A stretch of 7,961 bases of DNA, taken from positions 1 to 7,961 of the forward strand of contig JADJXF010000039.1 of assembly GCA_016715995.1 (NCBI GenBank). The letters run 5' to 3'. Both the position numbers and the translations under genes were made by a program. Source of the stretch: Flavobacteriales bacterium. Lineage in GTDB: Bacteria > Bacteroidota > Bacteroidia > Flavobacteriales_F > PHOS-HE28. This document shows, piece by piece, positions 1 to 7,173 of this stretch (position 1 is the stretch's first letter; each line of letters starts with the position of its first letter). The notes beneath the pieces were generated by a model that searched no databases, was not told the origin of the DNA, and saw only the letters and a list, made by a program, of their open reading frames with translations.

Positions 1-97
1 TGGTGATTCACCGCCGCGCCTCTCCGACCATGATGATGCGCAGGCCCTCCCGCTGGGCCAATGAAAGGAACACCTTGACCTCAGCCTCGAACTCCAT
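1..97 (-). CDS. Nucleotidyltransferase-like protein, N-terminal fragment
   Basis: This is the 5' end of a minus-strand gene cut by the left window edge. The ATG at 97-95 lies inside the 3' end of the short gene upstream and opens a reading frame beginning MEFEAEVKVFLSLAQREG, followed by LRIIMVGE. As read, the frame closes at a TGA (10-8) after 29 codons. The bases around 1-25 become GGGAVNH if one G is restored and two bases are dropped, giving MVGGGAVNH. That would match the glycine-rich start of the nucleotidyltransferase fold as I remember it from Bacteroidota proteins that begin 'MxFxxxxxxFLxLAxxxxLxxLxVGGxAVxxHG'. The ATG and the short reading frame are seen directly; the family assignment is inferred from a very short stretch and an assumed sequencing indel. 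Substrate and role cannot be told. It overlaps and is probably cotranscribed with the small gene that precedes it. Confidence 0.45.
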
Positions 98-284
98 CCG
101 CCCGCTTCCAGATGATGAAGTTGCCCTTCGCCTCTCCGCGCTCTTCCCGCGTTGGGGGGTTGCGGGTGATCTCGCGCAGATACAGCGCCAAGCGCTCCCA
201 CGGTGTCAGCGCCATGAACTCCCGCTCGCGCCGGGCGTTGCTCTCCTCCTTCGTCTCAAAACGGATACGGGGATCGGTGCGCAT
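81..284 (-). CDS. Small conserved hypothetical protein (67 aa)
   Basis: This is a complete small reading frame (ATG 284-282, TGA 83-81) beginning 12 bases after the dxs stop codon, so it is probably in the same transcript. The protein is strongly charged (MRTDPRIRFETKEESNARR...), with a central ALTPWERLALYLREI helix-like segment and a C-terminal GNFIIWKR motif. No signal peptide or membrane segment is visible. I recall short Bacteroidota proteins of this type, with an early 'IRF.xK.ESN', a middle 'FLALTPxERL' and a late 'KGNFII' motif, encoded directly before a nucleotidyltransferase-like gene. The overlap here with such a frame fits that pairing. It could be a helper or antidote of that partner, but nothing in the sequence proves this. 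Function is unknown. Confidence 0.65.
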   Translation of the reverse strand: MRTDPRIRFETKEESNARREREFMALTPWERLALYLREITRNPPTREERGEAKGNFIIWKRADGVRG

Positions 285-296
285 CGTTGGGCGCCG

Positions 297-2177
297 TTAT
301 GCGGAGGCTATCGACTTCTTCACGCCTTTCTGCGGCATCATCTCCTTCACCGCCGCGACGAGCGCAACCTCATCGAATCCACATTCGGCGTAGAGTTCCT
401 TCTGCGACCCGTGCTCGATCCACTTGTCCGGGAGATCCCTGCTACTTCACGTGGGCACTGTATCCACGATCGCCATGAACTCCAGCACCGCGCTGCCCAT
501 GCCGCCCTGGATGCAACCGTCCTCGATGGCGATCACATACTTGAACTTGCCGAAGACCTCGTGCAGCAGCATCCGTCGATGGGCTTTGGCGAAACGCATG
601 TCGTAGTGGGCGATGGAATACCCTTCCGCCTGTAGCGCATCGATCCCCTTCGCGGCGATGTTGATATGACCGATGCTGAGACCGCGAGATCATTGCCCGT
701 GCGCACACGCCGACCGGTACCGATGGTGGATCTCCTTGAACGGGTCTTCCACTCGGTCATCACGCCTTCGCCGCGTGGGTAGCGGATGCTGAAGGGTCCC
801 TGGTCCTTCAGTTGTGCGGTGGCCATGAGGTTGTGCAGTTCCTCCTCGTTCATCGGCGCACTCACGATCATGTTGGGGATGCAACGGAAGTACGCGATAT
901 CGAAGGCGCCATGGTGTGTGGGGCCATCCGCTCCGGCCAGTCCGCCGCGATCCAGGCAAAAGACGACGTGCAGGTTCTGCAAGGCCACATCATGCACCAC
1001 CTGATCGTAGGCACGCTGCATGAACGAGCTGTAGATGTTGCAGAACGGTACCATGCCCTGCGTGGCCAGCCCTGCGCTGAAGGTGACGGCGTGCTGTTCG
1101 GCGATGCCCACATCGAAGGCACGATCGGGCATGGCCTTCATCATGATGTTCAGCGAGCAACCGGTGGGCATGGCCGGTGTGATGCCGACGATCCGATCGT
1201 TCTTCTCGGCCAGCTCCACGATGGTGTGGCCGAAAACATCCTGGTATTTGGGTGGCTGCGGGCTTTTGGGCACCACCTTGATGATCTCGCCGGTCTCCTT
1301 GTTGAAGAGGCCCGGTGCATGCCAGACGGTCGGACTGCCGACCTCCGCAGGCGCGTAGCCCTTGCCCTTCACCGTCACCGTGTGCAACAGCTTGGGGCCG
1401 GGGATGTCGCGCAGGTCCTTCAACACTTTCACAAGGCGCTCCACGTCGTGCCCGTCCACCGGACCGAAGTAGCGGAACTTGAGGCTCTCGAACAGGTTGC
1501 TCTGCTTGAGCAGGGCGGTCTTGAGCGCGGCATCGAACTTCTGCGCGATGGCCTGCGCGTTCGGGCCGAACTTGCTGAGCTTTCCGAGCACCTTCCACAC
1601 CTCGTCCTTCACCTTGTTGTAGGTATGGCTGGTGGTGATGTCGGTGAGGTACTCCTTGAGCGCCCCACGTTCGGGTCGATGCTCGCGCAGTTGTCGTTGA
1701 GCACCACCAGCAGATCGCTGTTGGCCGTGCCTGCGTGGTTCAGAGCCTCGAAAGCCATGCCGGCGGTCATGGCGCCATCGCCGATCACGGCCACCACCTG
1801 GCGATCGTTCTCGTGCTTGAGCTTGCTGGCGACGGCCATGCCCAGCGCGCCGCCCACGGAGGTGGAGCTGTGGCCTACGCCAAAGGTGTCGTACCCGCTC
1901 TCACTGCGCTTGGGAAAGCCGCTGATGCCCTTATGGATGCGATTGGTGTGGACCAACCGGTCGTAGGGGTGTTGAACACGTAATGCAGCGCCACGGTCAG
2001 TTCCACCACGCCGAGGCTGGCACCGAAATGGTTTTCACCCTTCACGCTCACCACATCGATGATGAAATCGCGGAGTTCCTTGCAGACCTGCTCCAACTGG
2101 ACCTCCTCCAGCTTGCGCAGATCAGCAGGATCCTGGATCCGTTCGAGCAAGGGGTAGGTGCCAGTGGGTCGGTCCAT
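297..2177 (-). CDS. dxs: 1-deoxy-D-xylulose-5-phosphate synthase, frameshifted
   Basis: Dxs condenses pyruvate and glyceraldehyde 3-phosphate to DXP using thiamine diphosphate and Mg2+. It is the first step of the MEP isoprenoid pathway and supplies thiamine and pyridoxal synthesis. Read across frames, the protein runs MDRPTGTYPLLERI..., GHSSTSVGGALGMA, GDGAMTAGMAFEALNHAG...VLNDN (the GDG...N cofactor motif), FRYFGPVDGHD, GIAEQHAVTFSAGLA (catalytic Glu), DRGGLAGADGPTHHGAFD, RYPRGEG, and a C-terminus of type HGSQKELYAECGFDEVAL ending at TAA 299-297. The start at 2177 is preferred over the in-frame ATG at 2240 because a TACCTTTG promoter box lies between them. The frame breaks near 1670 (one G missing from a G-run), 745-760, 690, 645, 590 and 455-470. 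Near 1960, besides a shift, about 20 residues expected between FNTPYDRLV and HTNRIHKG are absent, including the conserved GHQAY active-site histidine region. The identity is secure; whether the gene is intact in the organism is not. Confidence 0.95.
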
Positions 2178-2200
2178 GCGTTGGGGCCGGAAAAGAGCAA

Positions 2201-2208
2201 CAAAGGTA
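2201..2208 (-). promoter_or_regulatory. Putative Bacteroidota -7 promoter box of dxs
   Basis: On the minus strand this reads TACCTTTG, an exact fit to the TAnnTTTG -7 element known for Bacteroidota sigma-70-type promoters. It ends 23 bases before the dxs ATG at 2177, implying a leader of roughly 15-20 bases. No TTG was found at the usual upstream spacing for a -33 element, so the call rests on the -7 box and its position. Confidence 0.5.
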
Positions 2209-2319
2209 GAAGGAGGGCGGCTTGCCGTCCCGGTCTTCAACGCGATCCTGGTCCGTCCATTGTGGAAATGATCAAACCCGGCAATGACCTTCGTACCTAA
2301 TGGGCATCAACCGAACGCC

Positions 2320-2982
2320 ATGAAACGCTGGACCCTCTTCCCGCTCGCCATCGCCATAGGCTCGTCTCTTCTGGCACAGGACACGGCACGCGACAGCACC
2401 GGCCTGCCCGGCGATCAATTCAACTTGGAAGGCGCGCTCGACCTCTTCAAGCGGAACCTTGAGATGGAGGGCTTCGAGAAAGCGCTGAACACCGACAGCA
2501 ACCGGGTGAACAACCTGGACCTGGACGGCAATGGCCGGATCGACTACGTGCGGGTGGAGACCCAGCGCGAAGGCAACGCGGCCTATGTGGTGATGAAGGT
2601 GGCGGTGAGCGCCACCGAGAGCCAGGACGTGGCGGTGATCGCCATTGAAAAGACCGGCGAGGAGAGTGCCATCCTCCAGATCATCGGCGATGAGGCCCTG
2701 TACGGACCGGATGCGATCGTGGAGCCGTACGCCGAGGAACAGGGCATGGCCCCTTCCAAAGGTCCTTCGGCTCCTGAATTGCATGGCTTCTTCGTCACGG
2801 TGAACTGCTGGTTCTGGGAGCCGGTGCCCTGGTTCTTCAGCGACCGCTGGTACGCCTATCACTCACCTTGGTATTGGGGCTACTATCCGCCGTGGTGGAA
2901 CACATGGGCCCCGTATGACTGGTACATCTGGCACGGCTGGTGGGGCTACCATCACCACCGGTACCGGCCCTGGGGTAAGTAG
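2320..2982 (+). CDS. Exported protein with DxDxNGxID loop and Trp/Tyr-rich C-terminus
   Basis: The frame runs from ATG 2320 to TAG 2980-2982 (220 codons). The start is chosen because MKRWTLFPLAIAIGSSLLA is a clear signal peptide, with likely cleavage around LLA-QDT; an in-frame ATG at 2284 would add residues before it. The mature part begins with an amphipathic region (FNLEGALDLFKRNLEMEGFEKALN), then NNLDLDGNGRIDYVRVE, an acidic DxDxNGxID loop resembling EF-hand or dockerin calcium loops, then a beta-rich domain (YVVMKVAVSATESQDVAVIAIEK, ILQIIGDEALYG). The last 60 residues are packed with Trp and Tyr (CWFWEPVPWFF, WYWGYYPPWW, WHGWWGYHHH). I recall unnamed Bacteroidota proteins with this order but no function. 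It is likely periplasmic or surface-exposed. It diverges from dxs. The TAG may be premature, because a basic disordered reading frame continues downstream. Confidence 0.82.
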   Translation: MKRWTLFPLAIAIGSSLLAQDTARDSTGLPGDQFNLEGALDLFKRNLEMEGFEKALNTDSNRVNNLDLDGNGRIDYVRVETQREGNAAYVVMKVAVSATESQDVAVIAIEKTGEESAILQIIGDEALYGPDAIVEPYAEEQGMAPSKGPSAPELHGFFVTVNCWFWEPVPWFFSDRWYAYHSPWYWGYYPPWWNTWAPYDWYIWHGWWGYHHHRYRPWGK

Positions 2983-3380
2983 TCGTGTGGGCTCCGCACA
3001 AGCGGGTTGTACCTGCCCTGTCGGGCGCAGAGCGCGATCGTTCGGGAGCGGTACCGGGATGTGCGGCGCTAATGAGAAGAACCCCGCCCGCCCGCAGAAG
3101 GGACCGGCTGACGGCTTGCAGAAAGAGCGGCATGGGAAAGATGCGGTACGCGAGCGGCCGGTGACCCCGATCGCCCTCAACGGGCGAAGGCTCCGGAAGC
3201 CCGCCCCAGCAAGGAACCCGGTAAGAACGGGAGTGGCCCGGCCCGGCAAGGGAACCACGCCAGCCGGAGGCCAGGCCCGCGCGCAGGCCGGCCAGGCTAA
3301 AGCGCGACCCGCACCGCGCCGCGGCGGACCCACGTCCTTCGCCACGGCCACGCGGGCAGATAGGTCCTCCACATACGGGG
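2983..3380 (+). other. Possible frameshifted basic tail of the upstream exported protein
   Basis: No independent gene start is supported here. Continuing past the TAG in the same frame gives a short stretch containing SAIVRERYRDVRR (about 3031-3070). The next frame then gives ANEKNPARPQKGPADGLQ and a long Arg/Pro/Ala/Gly/Lys-rich run to about 3345. Composition like this is typical of disordered C-terminal tails in Trp/Tyr-rich exported Bacteroidota proteins, so the region may be the true tail of the gene ending at 2982, lost through a base error and a frameshift. The alternative is plain GC-rich intergenic DNA, which can yield similar runs by chance. Confidence 0.3.
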
Positions 3381-3462
3381 ATAACAGGAGGCTCCCGGTG
3401 GTCGCGATCACCGGGGCCTTCCCTGCCACTACCCTTCTTCAGGAAAGCGTCCCATCCTTCCT
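3357..3462. repeat. Copy 1 of duplicated thiL 3'-end segment
   Basis: About 105 bases match 3871-3978 in the same orientation. A 34-base core (3385-3418 against 3899-3932) is identical, and the flanks are roughly 80-90% alike by eye. On the minus strand it can be read as QEGWDAFLKKGS, parallel to AQGWDAFLKRGS at the C-terminus of ThiL, then the same 22-base near-palindrome (3394-3415). The rest of thiL is not present beside this copy. Confidence 0.85.
3394..3415. other. 22-base near-palindrome, copy 1
   Basis: The arms CCCGGTG and CACCGGG flank a GTCGCGAT centre. The whole 22-mer is self-complementary except for one position in each half, which could form a G-U wobble in RNA of one strand. 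An identical element lies at 3908-3929. Confidence 0.7.
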
Positions 3463-3577
3463 GCATTCAGCGATCGCCGCGGAGCTCCAACCCGATCGTA
3501 CGCCGCAAGCCTGATGACCGGGCACATCCGTATTCGATCGGGTGACTCGCCCAATCCCCATTTCCGAGCAAAATAGT

Positions 3578-3595
3578 GTTCAGACCGGCCTGAAC
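3578..3595. other. 18-base imperfect palindrome
   Basis: GTTCAG and CTGAAC flank a central ACCGGC. All pairs fit except one symmetric mismatch. It lies in a stretch without genes, so it may be an operator or part of the intergenic repeat cluster; no function can be assigned. Confidence 0.35.
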
Positions 3596-3640
3596 GTGCG
3601 GGAGGATCGCGTATTCAGAAACGATACCGGCTTGTTGCAG

Positions 3641-3724
3641 CGCTTCGGCAGGCTCAGCGTGACAGCTCATCGGGAGTGTTCAAGAAAAGTGCTCTTGGAC
3701 ACTCATGTCCCCACTGTCACGCTG
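3641..3724. repeat. Compound palindromic intergenic repeat (REP-like)
   Basis: There are two nested inverted repeats. The outer arms CAGCGTGACAG (3655-3665) and CTGTCACGCTG (3714-3724) pair perfectly over 11 bases. The inner arms AGTGTTCAAGA (3675-3685) and TCTTGGACACT (3693-3703) pair with one G-T wobble around a 7-base loop. The left shoulder CTTCGGCAGGCTCAGCGTGA resembles a repeat very common between genes in environmental bacteria; its minus-strand translation gives the telltale SCHAEPAEALQ. It probably forms a long stem-loop, perhaps acting as a transcript end or a mobile palindromic repeat. Confidence 0.7.
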
Positions 3725-3870
3725 CCCGCCGACTGCGCCTATGCGTAGCCGCTCCGGCGAAGTGAGGAGCGCCATACCCCGTTCCCGGCGCTCGTTCCGG
3801 ATCTTGAACACAAACACTTGCCCTCACCGATCATCTCGGTGTCCCGACCGCTGAAAACAGGGCAGCGCGG

Positions 3871-3978
3871 CAGAGAGGTCGTCCACATACTGGAATATCA
3901 GGAGGCTCCCGGTGGTCGCGATCACCGGGGCCCTCCGCTTTCCGTACTACCCCTTTTCAGGAATGCGTCCCAGCCCTG
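3871..3978. repeat. Copy 2 of duplicated segment, at the thiL 3' end
   Basis: This is the in-place copy of the repeat also seen at 3357-3462. Its right part encodes the ThiL C-terminus (AQGWDAFLKRGS) on the minus strand, and its left part covers the stop codon, the 22-base near-palindrome and about 35 bases beyond. Confidence 0.85.
3908..3929 (-). terminator. Hairpin at the thiL stop codon, possible terminator
   Basis: This 22-base near-palindrome contains the proposed thiL stop (TGA, 3924-3922). The stem would have about 7 strong G/C-rich pairs extended through a TCGCGA centre. No U-tract follows on the minus strand (the next bases are AGCCTCCTGATATT), so classic intrinsic termination is doubtful. 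Confidence 0.35.
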
Positions 3979-4990
3979 CGCCAGCGCAGCTCGTGCTGGC
4001 CGCCCTGCTTGTCGATGAGCGCGTACCGCTGTTCCTGTCGGTCGCGTACCCGATCACGGCGTGAGGCTCGGGGTTGCCCTTCACCTGCGTAGTCGGCCTG
4101 GGCGATGGTGAAAAGCAGTTCGTATTCCTCGCCGCCGTTGAGCGCAGGTCGTGGGGGTCCAGGTTGAAATCGCGGGCGGTCTGATAGGTCCCGGGGTCGA
4201 TCGGTATTTTTTCGTCGTGGATGCGCACGCCAAGGCCCGAACTGCGAGCCAGGTGTATGGCCTCGCTGGCCAGTCCATCGCTCACGTCGATCATGGCGGT
4301 GGGCCGCACATCCAACTGCTTCAGCAGCGCAATGATGTCCCGCCGGCCTCGGGCTTCAACTGGCGTTCGAGAATGTAATCGTGCCCTTCGAGGTCGGGCT
4401 GCGCGGCTGGTCTCCCGGAACACCGCCTTCTCGCGCTCCAGCACCTGGAGGCCCATGTAGGCGCCGCCCGGAATGGCCGCTCACCACCAGCAGGTCGTTC
4501 TCTTGGGCGCCGTTGCGGTAGGTGATGTCCTCCTTCTTCGCCGCGCCAATGGCCGTGATACTGATGACCAGCCCGCTGGTGCTGCTGCACGTCGCCGCCC
4601 ACGAGGTCCACGCCATAGTTCTTGCAGGCCAGCAACATGCCCTCGTGGACAACTCGTCGATGGCCTCTACGGGAAAGCGGTTGCTGGGCCAGCGCCACCG
4701 TCACCCGTCGGGGTTCGGCGTTCATGGCGTAAAACATCGCTCAGGTTCACCACGATGGCCTTGTAGCCCAGGTGCTTCAGCGGCACGTAGCCTAGGTCGA
4801 AATGGACGCCTTCCACCAGCATATCGGTGGTGACCACCTGGTGCAGGCCCTGCGGATCCAGAACGGCGGCATCATCGCCGATGCCCTTCACCGAGGAGGG
4901 ATTCGCGAGACGAACGCGAGAGGCGATGCGCTCGATGAGGCCGAATTCGCCGAGGGCGGAGAGTTCGGTGCGGGAGGTTGACTCGGACAT
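3922..4990 (-). CDS. thiL: Thiamine-monophosphate kinase, frameshifted
   Basis: ThiL phosphorylates thiamine monophosphate to thiamine diphosphate with ATP in the cytoplasm, the last step of thiamine cofactor synthesis. Start ATG 4990-4988 gives MSESTSRTELSALGEFGLIERI. Across frames follow KGIGDDAAVLD (about residues 35-45, metal/ATP binding), TTDMLVEGVHFD, YKAIVVNLSD, AMNAEPRRVTVALA, GVDLVGGDV, LVISITAIGAAKKEDITYRNGA, MGLQVLEREK, AMIDVSDGLASEAIHLARSSGLG, then (restoring frame near 4130) NGGEEYELLFTIAQADY, KGNPEPHAVIGY, and a C-terminus AQGWDAFLKRGS. These are the ordered hallmarks of the AIRS-type ThiL family. The span of about 355 codons fits the usual 330-350. The frame breaks near 4755, 4700, 4600, 4475, 4410, 4350, 4130, 4085, 4040 and 3980. 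The stop at 3924-3922 is preferred because it keeps the GWDAFLK ending in frame; an alternative frame stops at 3949-3947. Confidence 0.93.
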
Positions 4991-5058
4991 GGTGCGCGAA
5001 GCTATCCCTTCACCATGGCGTAGGGCGAGCACGCACGCTGGAAGCAGACCCAACTCCG

Positions 5059-5066
5059 TACCTTTG
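5059..5066 (+). promoter_or_regulatory. Putative -7 promoter box of sufA-sufB
   Basis: This reads TACCTTTG, matching TAnnTTTG and identical to the box before dxs. It lies about 70-80 bases before the sufA start. A CTG (5038-5040), one mismatch from TTG, sits 18 bases upstream and may serve as a weak -33 element. Confidence 0.45.
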
Positions 5067-5144
5067 AGGCCCATTTAGACCGGTTCTAAAGGCGAATAAG
5101 ACCCCCTCCTCCGCCAAGGCTACGGCGGGCAACGAACGATCAAG

Positions 5145-5462
5145 GTGAGCGAGACCGCCAAAAGCGAGGTCACCAAATTGCTTGGCATGGAAGGCCGTGG
5201 GCCCCAGCACTTTGTACGCGTTGGCGTGAAGGGCGGCGGCTGCTCCGGCCTGATGTACGACCTGATCTTCGACGACCAGATGAAGGACGGCGACAAGGTC
5301 TTCGAGGACAACGGGGTGAAGGTGGTGGGTGGACAAGAAGAGCCTGCTCTACCTGCTGGGCACCACCCTGGACTTCAGCGGCGGCCTCAATGGCAAGGGC
5401 TTCAGTTCGTGAACCCCAACGCCAGCCGGACCTGCGGGTGTGGGGAGAGCTTTTCGATATGA
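5145..5462 (+). CDS. sufA: SufA/IscA-type Fe-S cluster A-carrier protein, frameshifted
   Basis: This HesB/IscA-family protein carries Fe-S clusters from the SUF scaffold to target enzymes. The three cluster-binding cysteines are present: C33 in GGGCSGLMYD and C97, C99 in RTCGCGESFSI, which ends at TGA 5460-5462. The length (about 105-108 residues) is normal. The middle is out of frame: one extra G near 5327-5330 and one missing C near 5402 turn the expected VKVVVDKKSLLYLLGTTLDF and NGKGFQFVNPNAS into nonsense, then the frame recovers. GTG 5145 is the first usable start codon (MSETAKSEV). Relatives usually start MIKVSE, and here an ACG (5136-5138) stands where that ATG would be, suggesting one wrong base and a true start at 5136. 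It lies 128 bases ahead of sufB and is likely cotranscribed. Whether to call it SufA, IscA or ErpA is a naming choice made from context. Confidence 0.92.
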   Translation: MSETAKSEVTKLLGMEGRGPQHFVRVGVKGGGCSGLMYDLIFDDQMKDGDKVFEDNGVKVVGGQEEPALPAGHHPGLQRRPQWQGLQFVNPNASRTCGCGESFSI

Positions 5463-5590
5463 ATCGATACAGTATTGAGAATGGTGAAAATGGAGAGAAA
5501 GTGATATGCCCGGGACGACGATCAACACCTGTAACCTGTAGTCCCACTTTCACCGCCTTCACCACCCCTCACCGTTCTCCCCGCATTCCT

Positions 5591-7038
5591 ATGGCACAGG
5601 ACACCAACGATATCCTCCGTGAGGTCACCGAAAAGGAGTACGCCTACGGTTTTGTCACGAACATCGAGAGCGAGAAGGCCGAGAAGGGCCTGAACGAGGA
5701 CATCGTACGCTTCATCAGCAAGAAGAAGGAAGAGCCGGAGTGGATGCTGGGAGTGGCGCCTCGAGGCCTTCCGGCTCTGGCAGAAATGGAAGAGCCCACC
5801 TGGGCGCATGTGAACTATCCGAAGATCGATTACCAGGACGCCTATTACTACAGCGCGCCCAAAAAGAAACCGCAACTCAACAGCTTGGACGAGGCCGACC
5901 CCGAGCTGGTGAAGACCTTCGAGAAGCTGGGCATCTCCTTGGAGGAGCAGAAGCGCCTTGCCGGTGTGGCCGTGGATGTGGTGTTCGACAGCGTGAGTGT
6001 GAAGACCACTTTCCAGAAGACATTGAAGGAAAAAGGGATCATCTTCTGCTCGTTCAGCGAGGCAGTGCGGGAACATCCCGACCTGGTAAAGAAGTACATC
6101 GGCAGCGTGGTGCCACGCACGGACAACTACTTCTCCGCGCTCAACAGCGCCGTTCAGCGATGGCAGCCGGCTACATCCCGCCAGGAGTACGCTGTCCCAT
6201 GGAGCTGGAGCACCTACTTCCGCATCAACGAGGCCATGACCGGCCAGTTCGAGCGCACCCTGCCGATCGCCGACGAGGGCGCTTTACGTGAGCTACCTGG
6301 AGGATGCACCGCCCCCATCCGCGATGAGCACCAGTTGCACGCCGCCGTGGTGGAACTGGTCGCGCTGGAAAGACGCGGAGATCAAGTACAGCACGGTCCA
6401 GAACTGGTACCCCGGCGACAAGGACGGCAAGGGCGGCATCTACAATTTCGTCACCAAGCGTGGCCTTTGCCCTCGGCGATCGCAGCAAGATCAGCTGGAC
6501 GCAGGTGGAGACCGGATCGGCGATCACCTGGAAGTACCCGAGCTGCGTACTCAAGGGCGACCAGAGCACCGGCGAGTTCTACAGCGTTGCGGTGACCAAC
6601 AATCGCCAGCAGGCCGACACGGGCACCAAGATGACCCACATCGGCAAGGGCACGAAGAGCACCATCGTGAGCAAGGGCATCAGCGCGGGTTATTCCAACA
6701 ACAGCTACCGTGGACTGGTGAAGATCGGTCGCGGCGCCAAGGGCGCACGCAACTTCAGTCAGTGCGATTCCCTCCTGCTCGGCGACCGCTGCGGCGCACA
6801 CACCTTCCCGTACATCGAGAGCGAGAACCCCAACGCCATGGTGGAGCACGAGGCTACCACCAGCAAGATCGGCGAGGACCAGATCTTCTACCTCAACCAG
6901 CGCGGCATCGAGACCGAAAAAGCGGTATCACTCATCGTGAACGGCTACTGCAAGGAGGTGCTGAACCAACTGCCGATGGAGTTCGCCGTGGAGGCGCAGA
7001 AGTTGTTGGCGGTGAGTCTGGAGGGGAGCGTGGGGTGA
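5591..7038 (+). CDS. sufB: Fe-S cluster assembly scaffold SufB, frameshifted
   Basis: SufB forms the SufBC2D complex on which Fe-S clusters are built with sulfur from SufS. The ATG at 5591 starts MAQDTNDILREVTEKEYAYG and the frame closes at TGA 7036-7038, equivalent to about 482 residues, the normal length. Clear family blocks are EEPTWAHVNYPKIDYQDAYY, GVAVDVVFDSVSVKTTFQK, RTDNYFSALNSAV, STYFRINEAMTGQFERTL, STVQNWYPGDKDGKGGIYNF, SKISWTQVETGSAITWKYPS, ARNFSQCDSLLLGD (the Cys matches the scaffold's key cysteine), EHEATTSKIGEDQIFY and the terminal EFAVEAQKLLAVSLEGSVG. The frame breaks near 5750 (extra G) and 5785 (missing A), which cancel, then around 6155-6210, 6285, 6302, 6370 and 6466 (extra T). 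The last third (from about 6470) is clean. Indels in G, A and T runs point to read errors. No sufC follows within the remaining 920 bases. Confidence 0.96.
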
Positions 7039-7173
7039 TCAGCCAACGTTCATGACCGTGTTCCGGCCGACGGCTGTCGCCATTTCATCCTATGCGGCCA
7101 TCGGCCCCCAATGGTCATCTGCCTGGAACTGCTCGAGGACCGAGTGCCGCAACTTTGTCAAGGCCTTGCACTT

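Noticed and set aside
812..1966. 384-codon plus-strand open frame
   Set aside because: It lies antisense to dxs, whose motifs on the minus strand are unmistakable; long antisense frames are common in GC-rich genes.
2284..2319. Upstream ATG (2284) as start of the exported protein
   Set aside because: It would put 12 residues, including Pro and His, before a textbook signal peptide that begins at the ATG at 2320.
2837..3466. 209- and 188-codon minus-strand open frames
   Set aside because: They lie antisense to the Trp-rich protein and GC-rich intergenic DNA, with low-complexity Arg/Gly/Pro composition and no recognisable domain. Only the first codons (QEGWDAFLK) matter, as the duplicated thiL end.
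3467..3670. Minus-strand 67-codon frame beginning MSCHAEPAEALQQ
   Set aside because: The N-terminus is the translation of a known-type intergenic repeat, and the rest shows no protein character.
3357..3978. Possible CRISPR or regularly spaced array
   Set aside because: There are only two repeat units 514 bases apart, of unequal similarity, with coding content in one copy.
5522..6076. 184-codon minus-strand frame
   Set aside because: It is antisense to clear SufB coding sequence.
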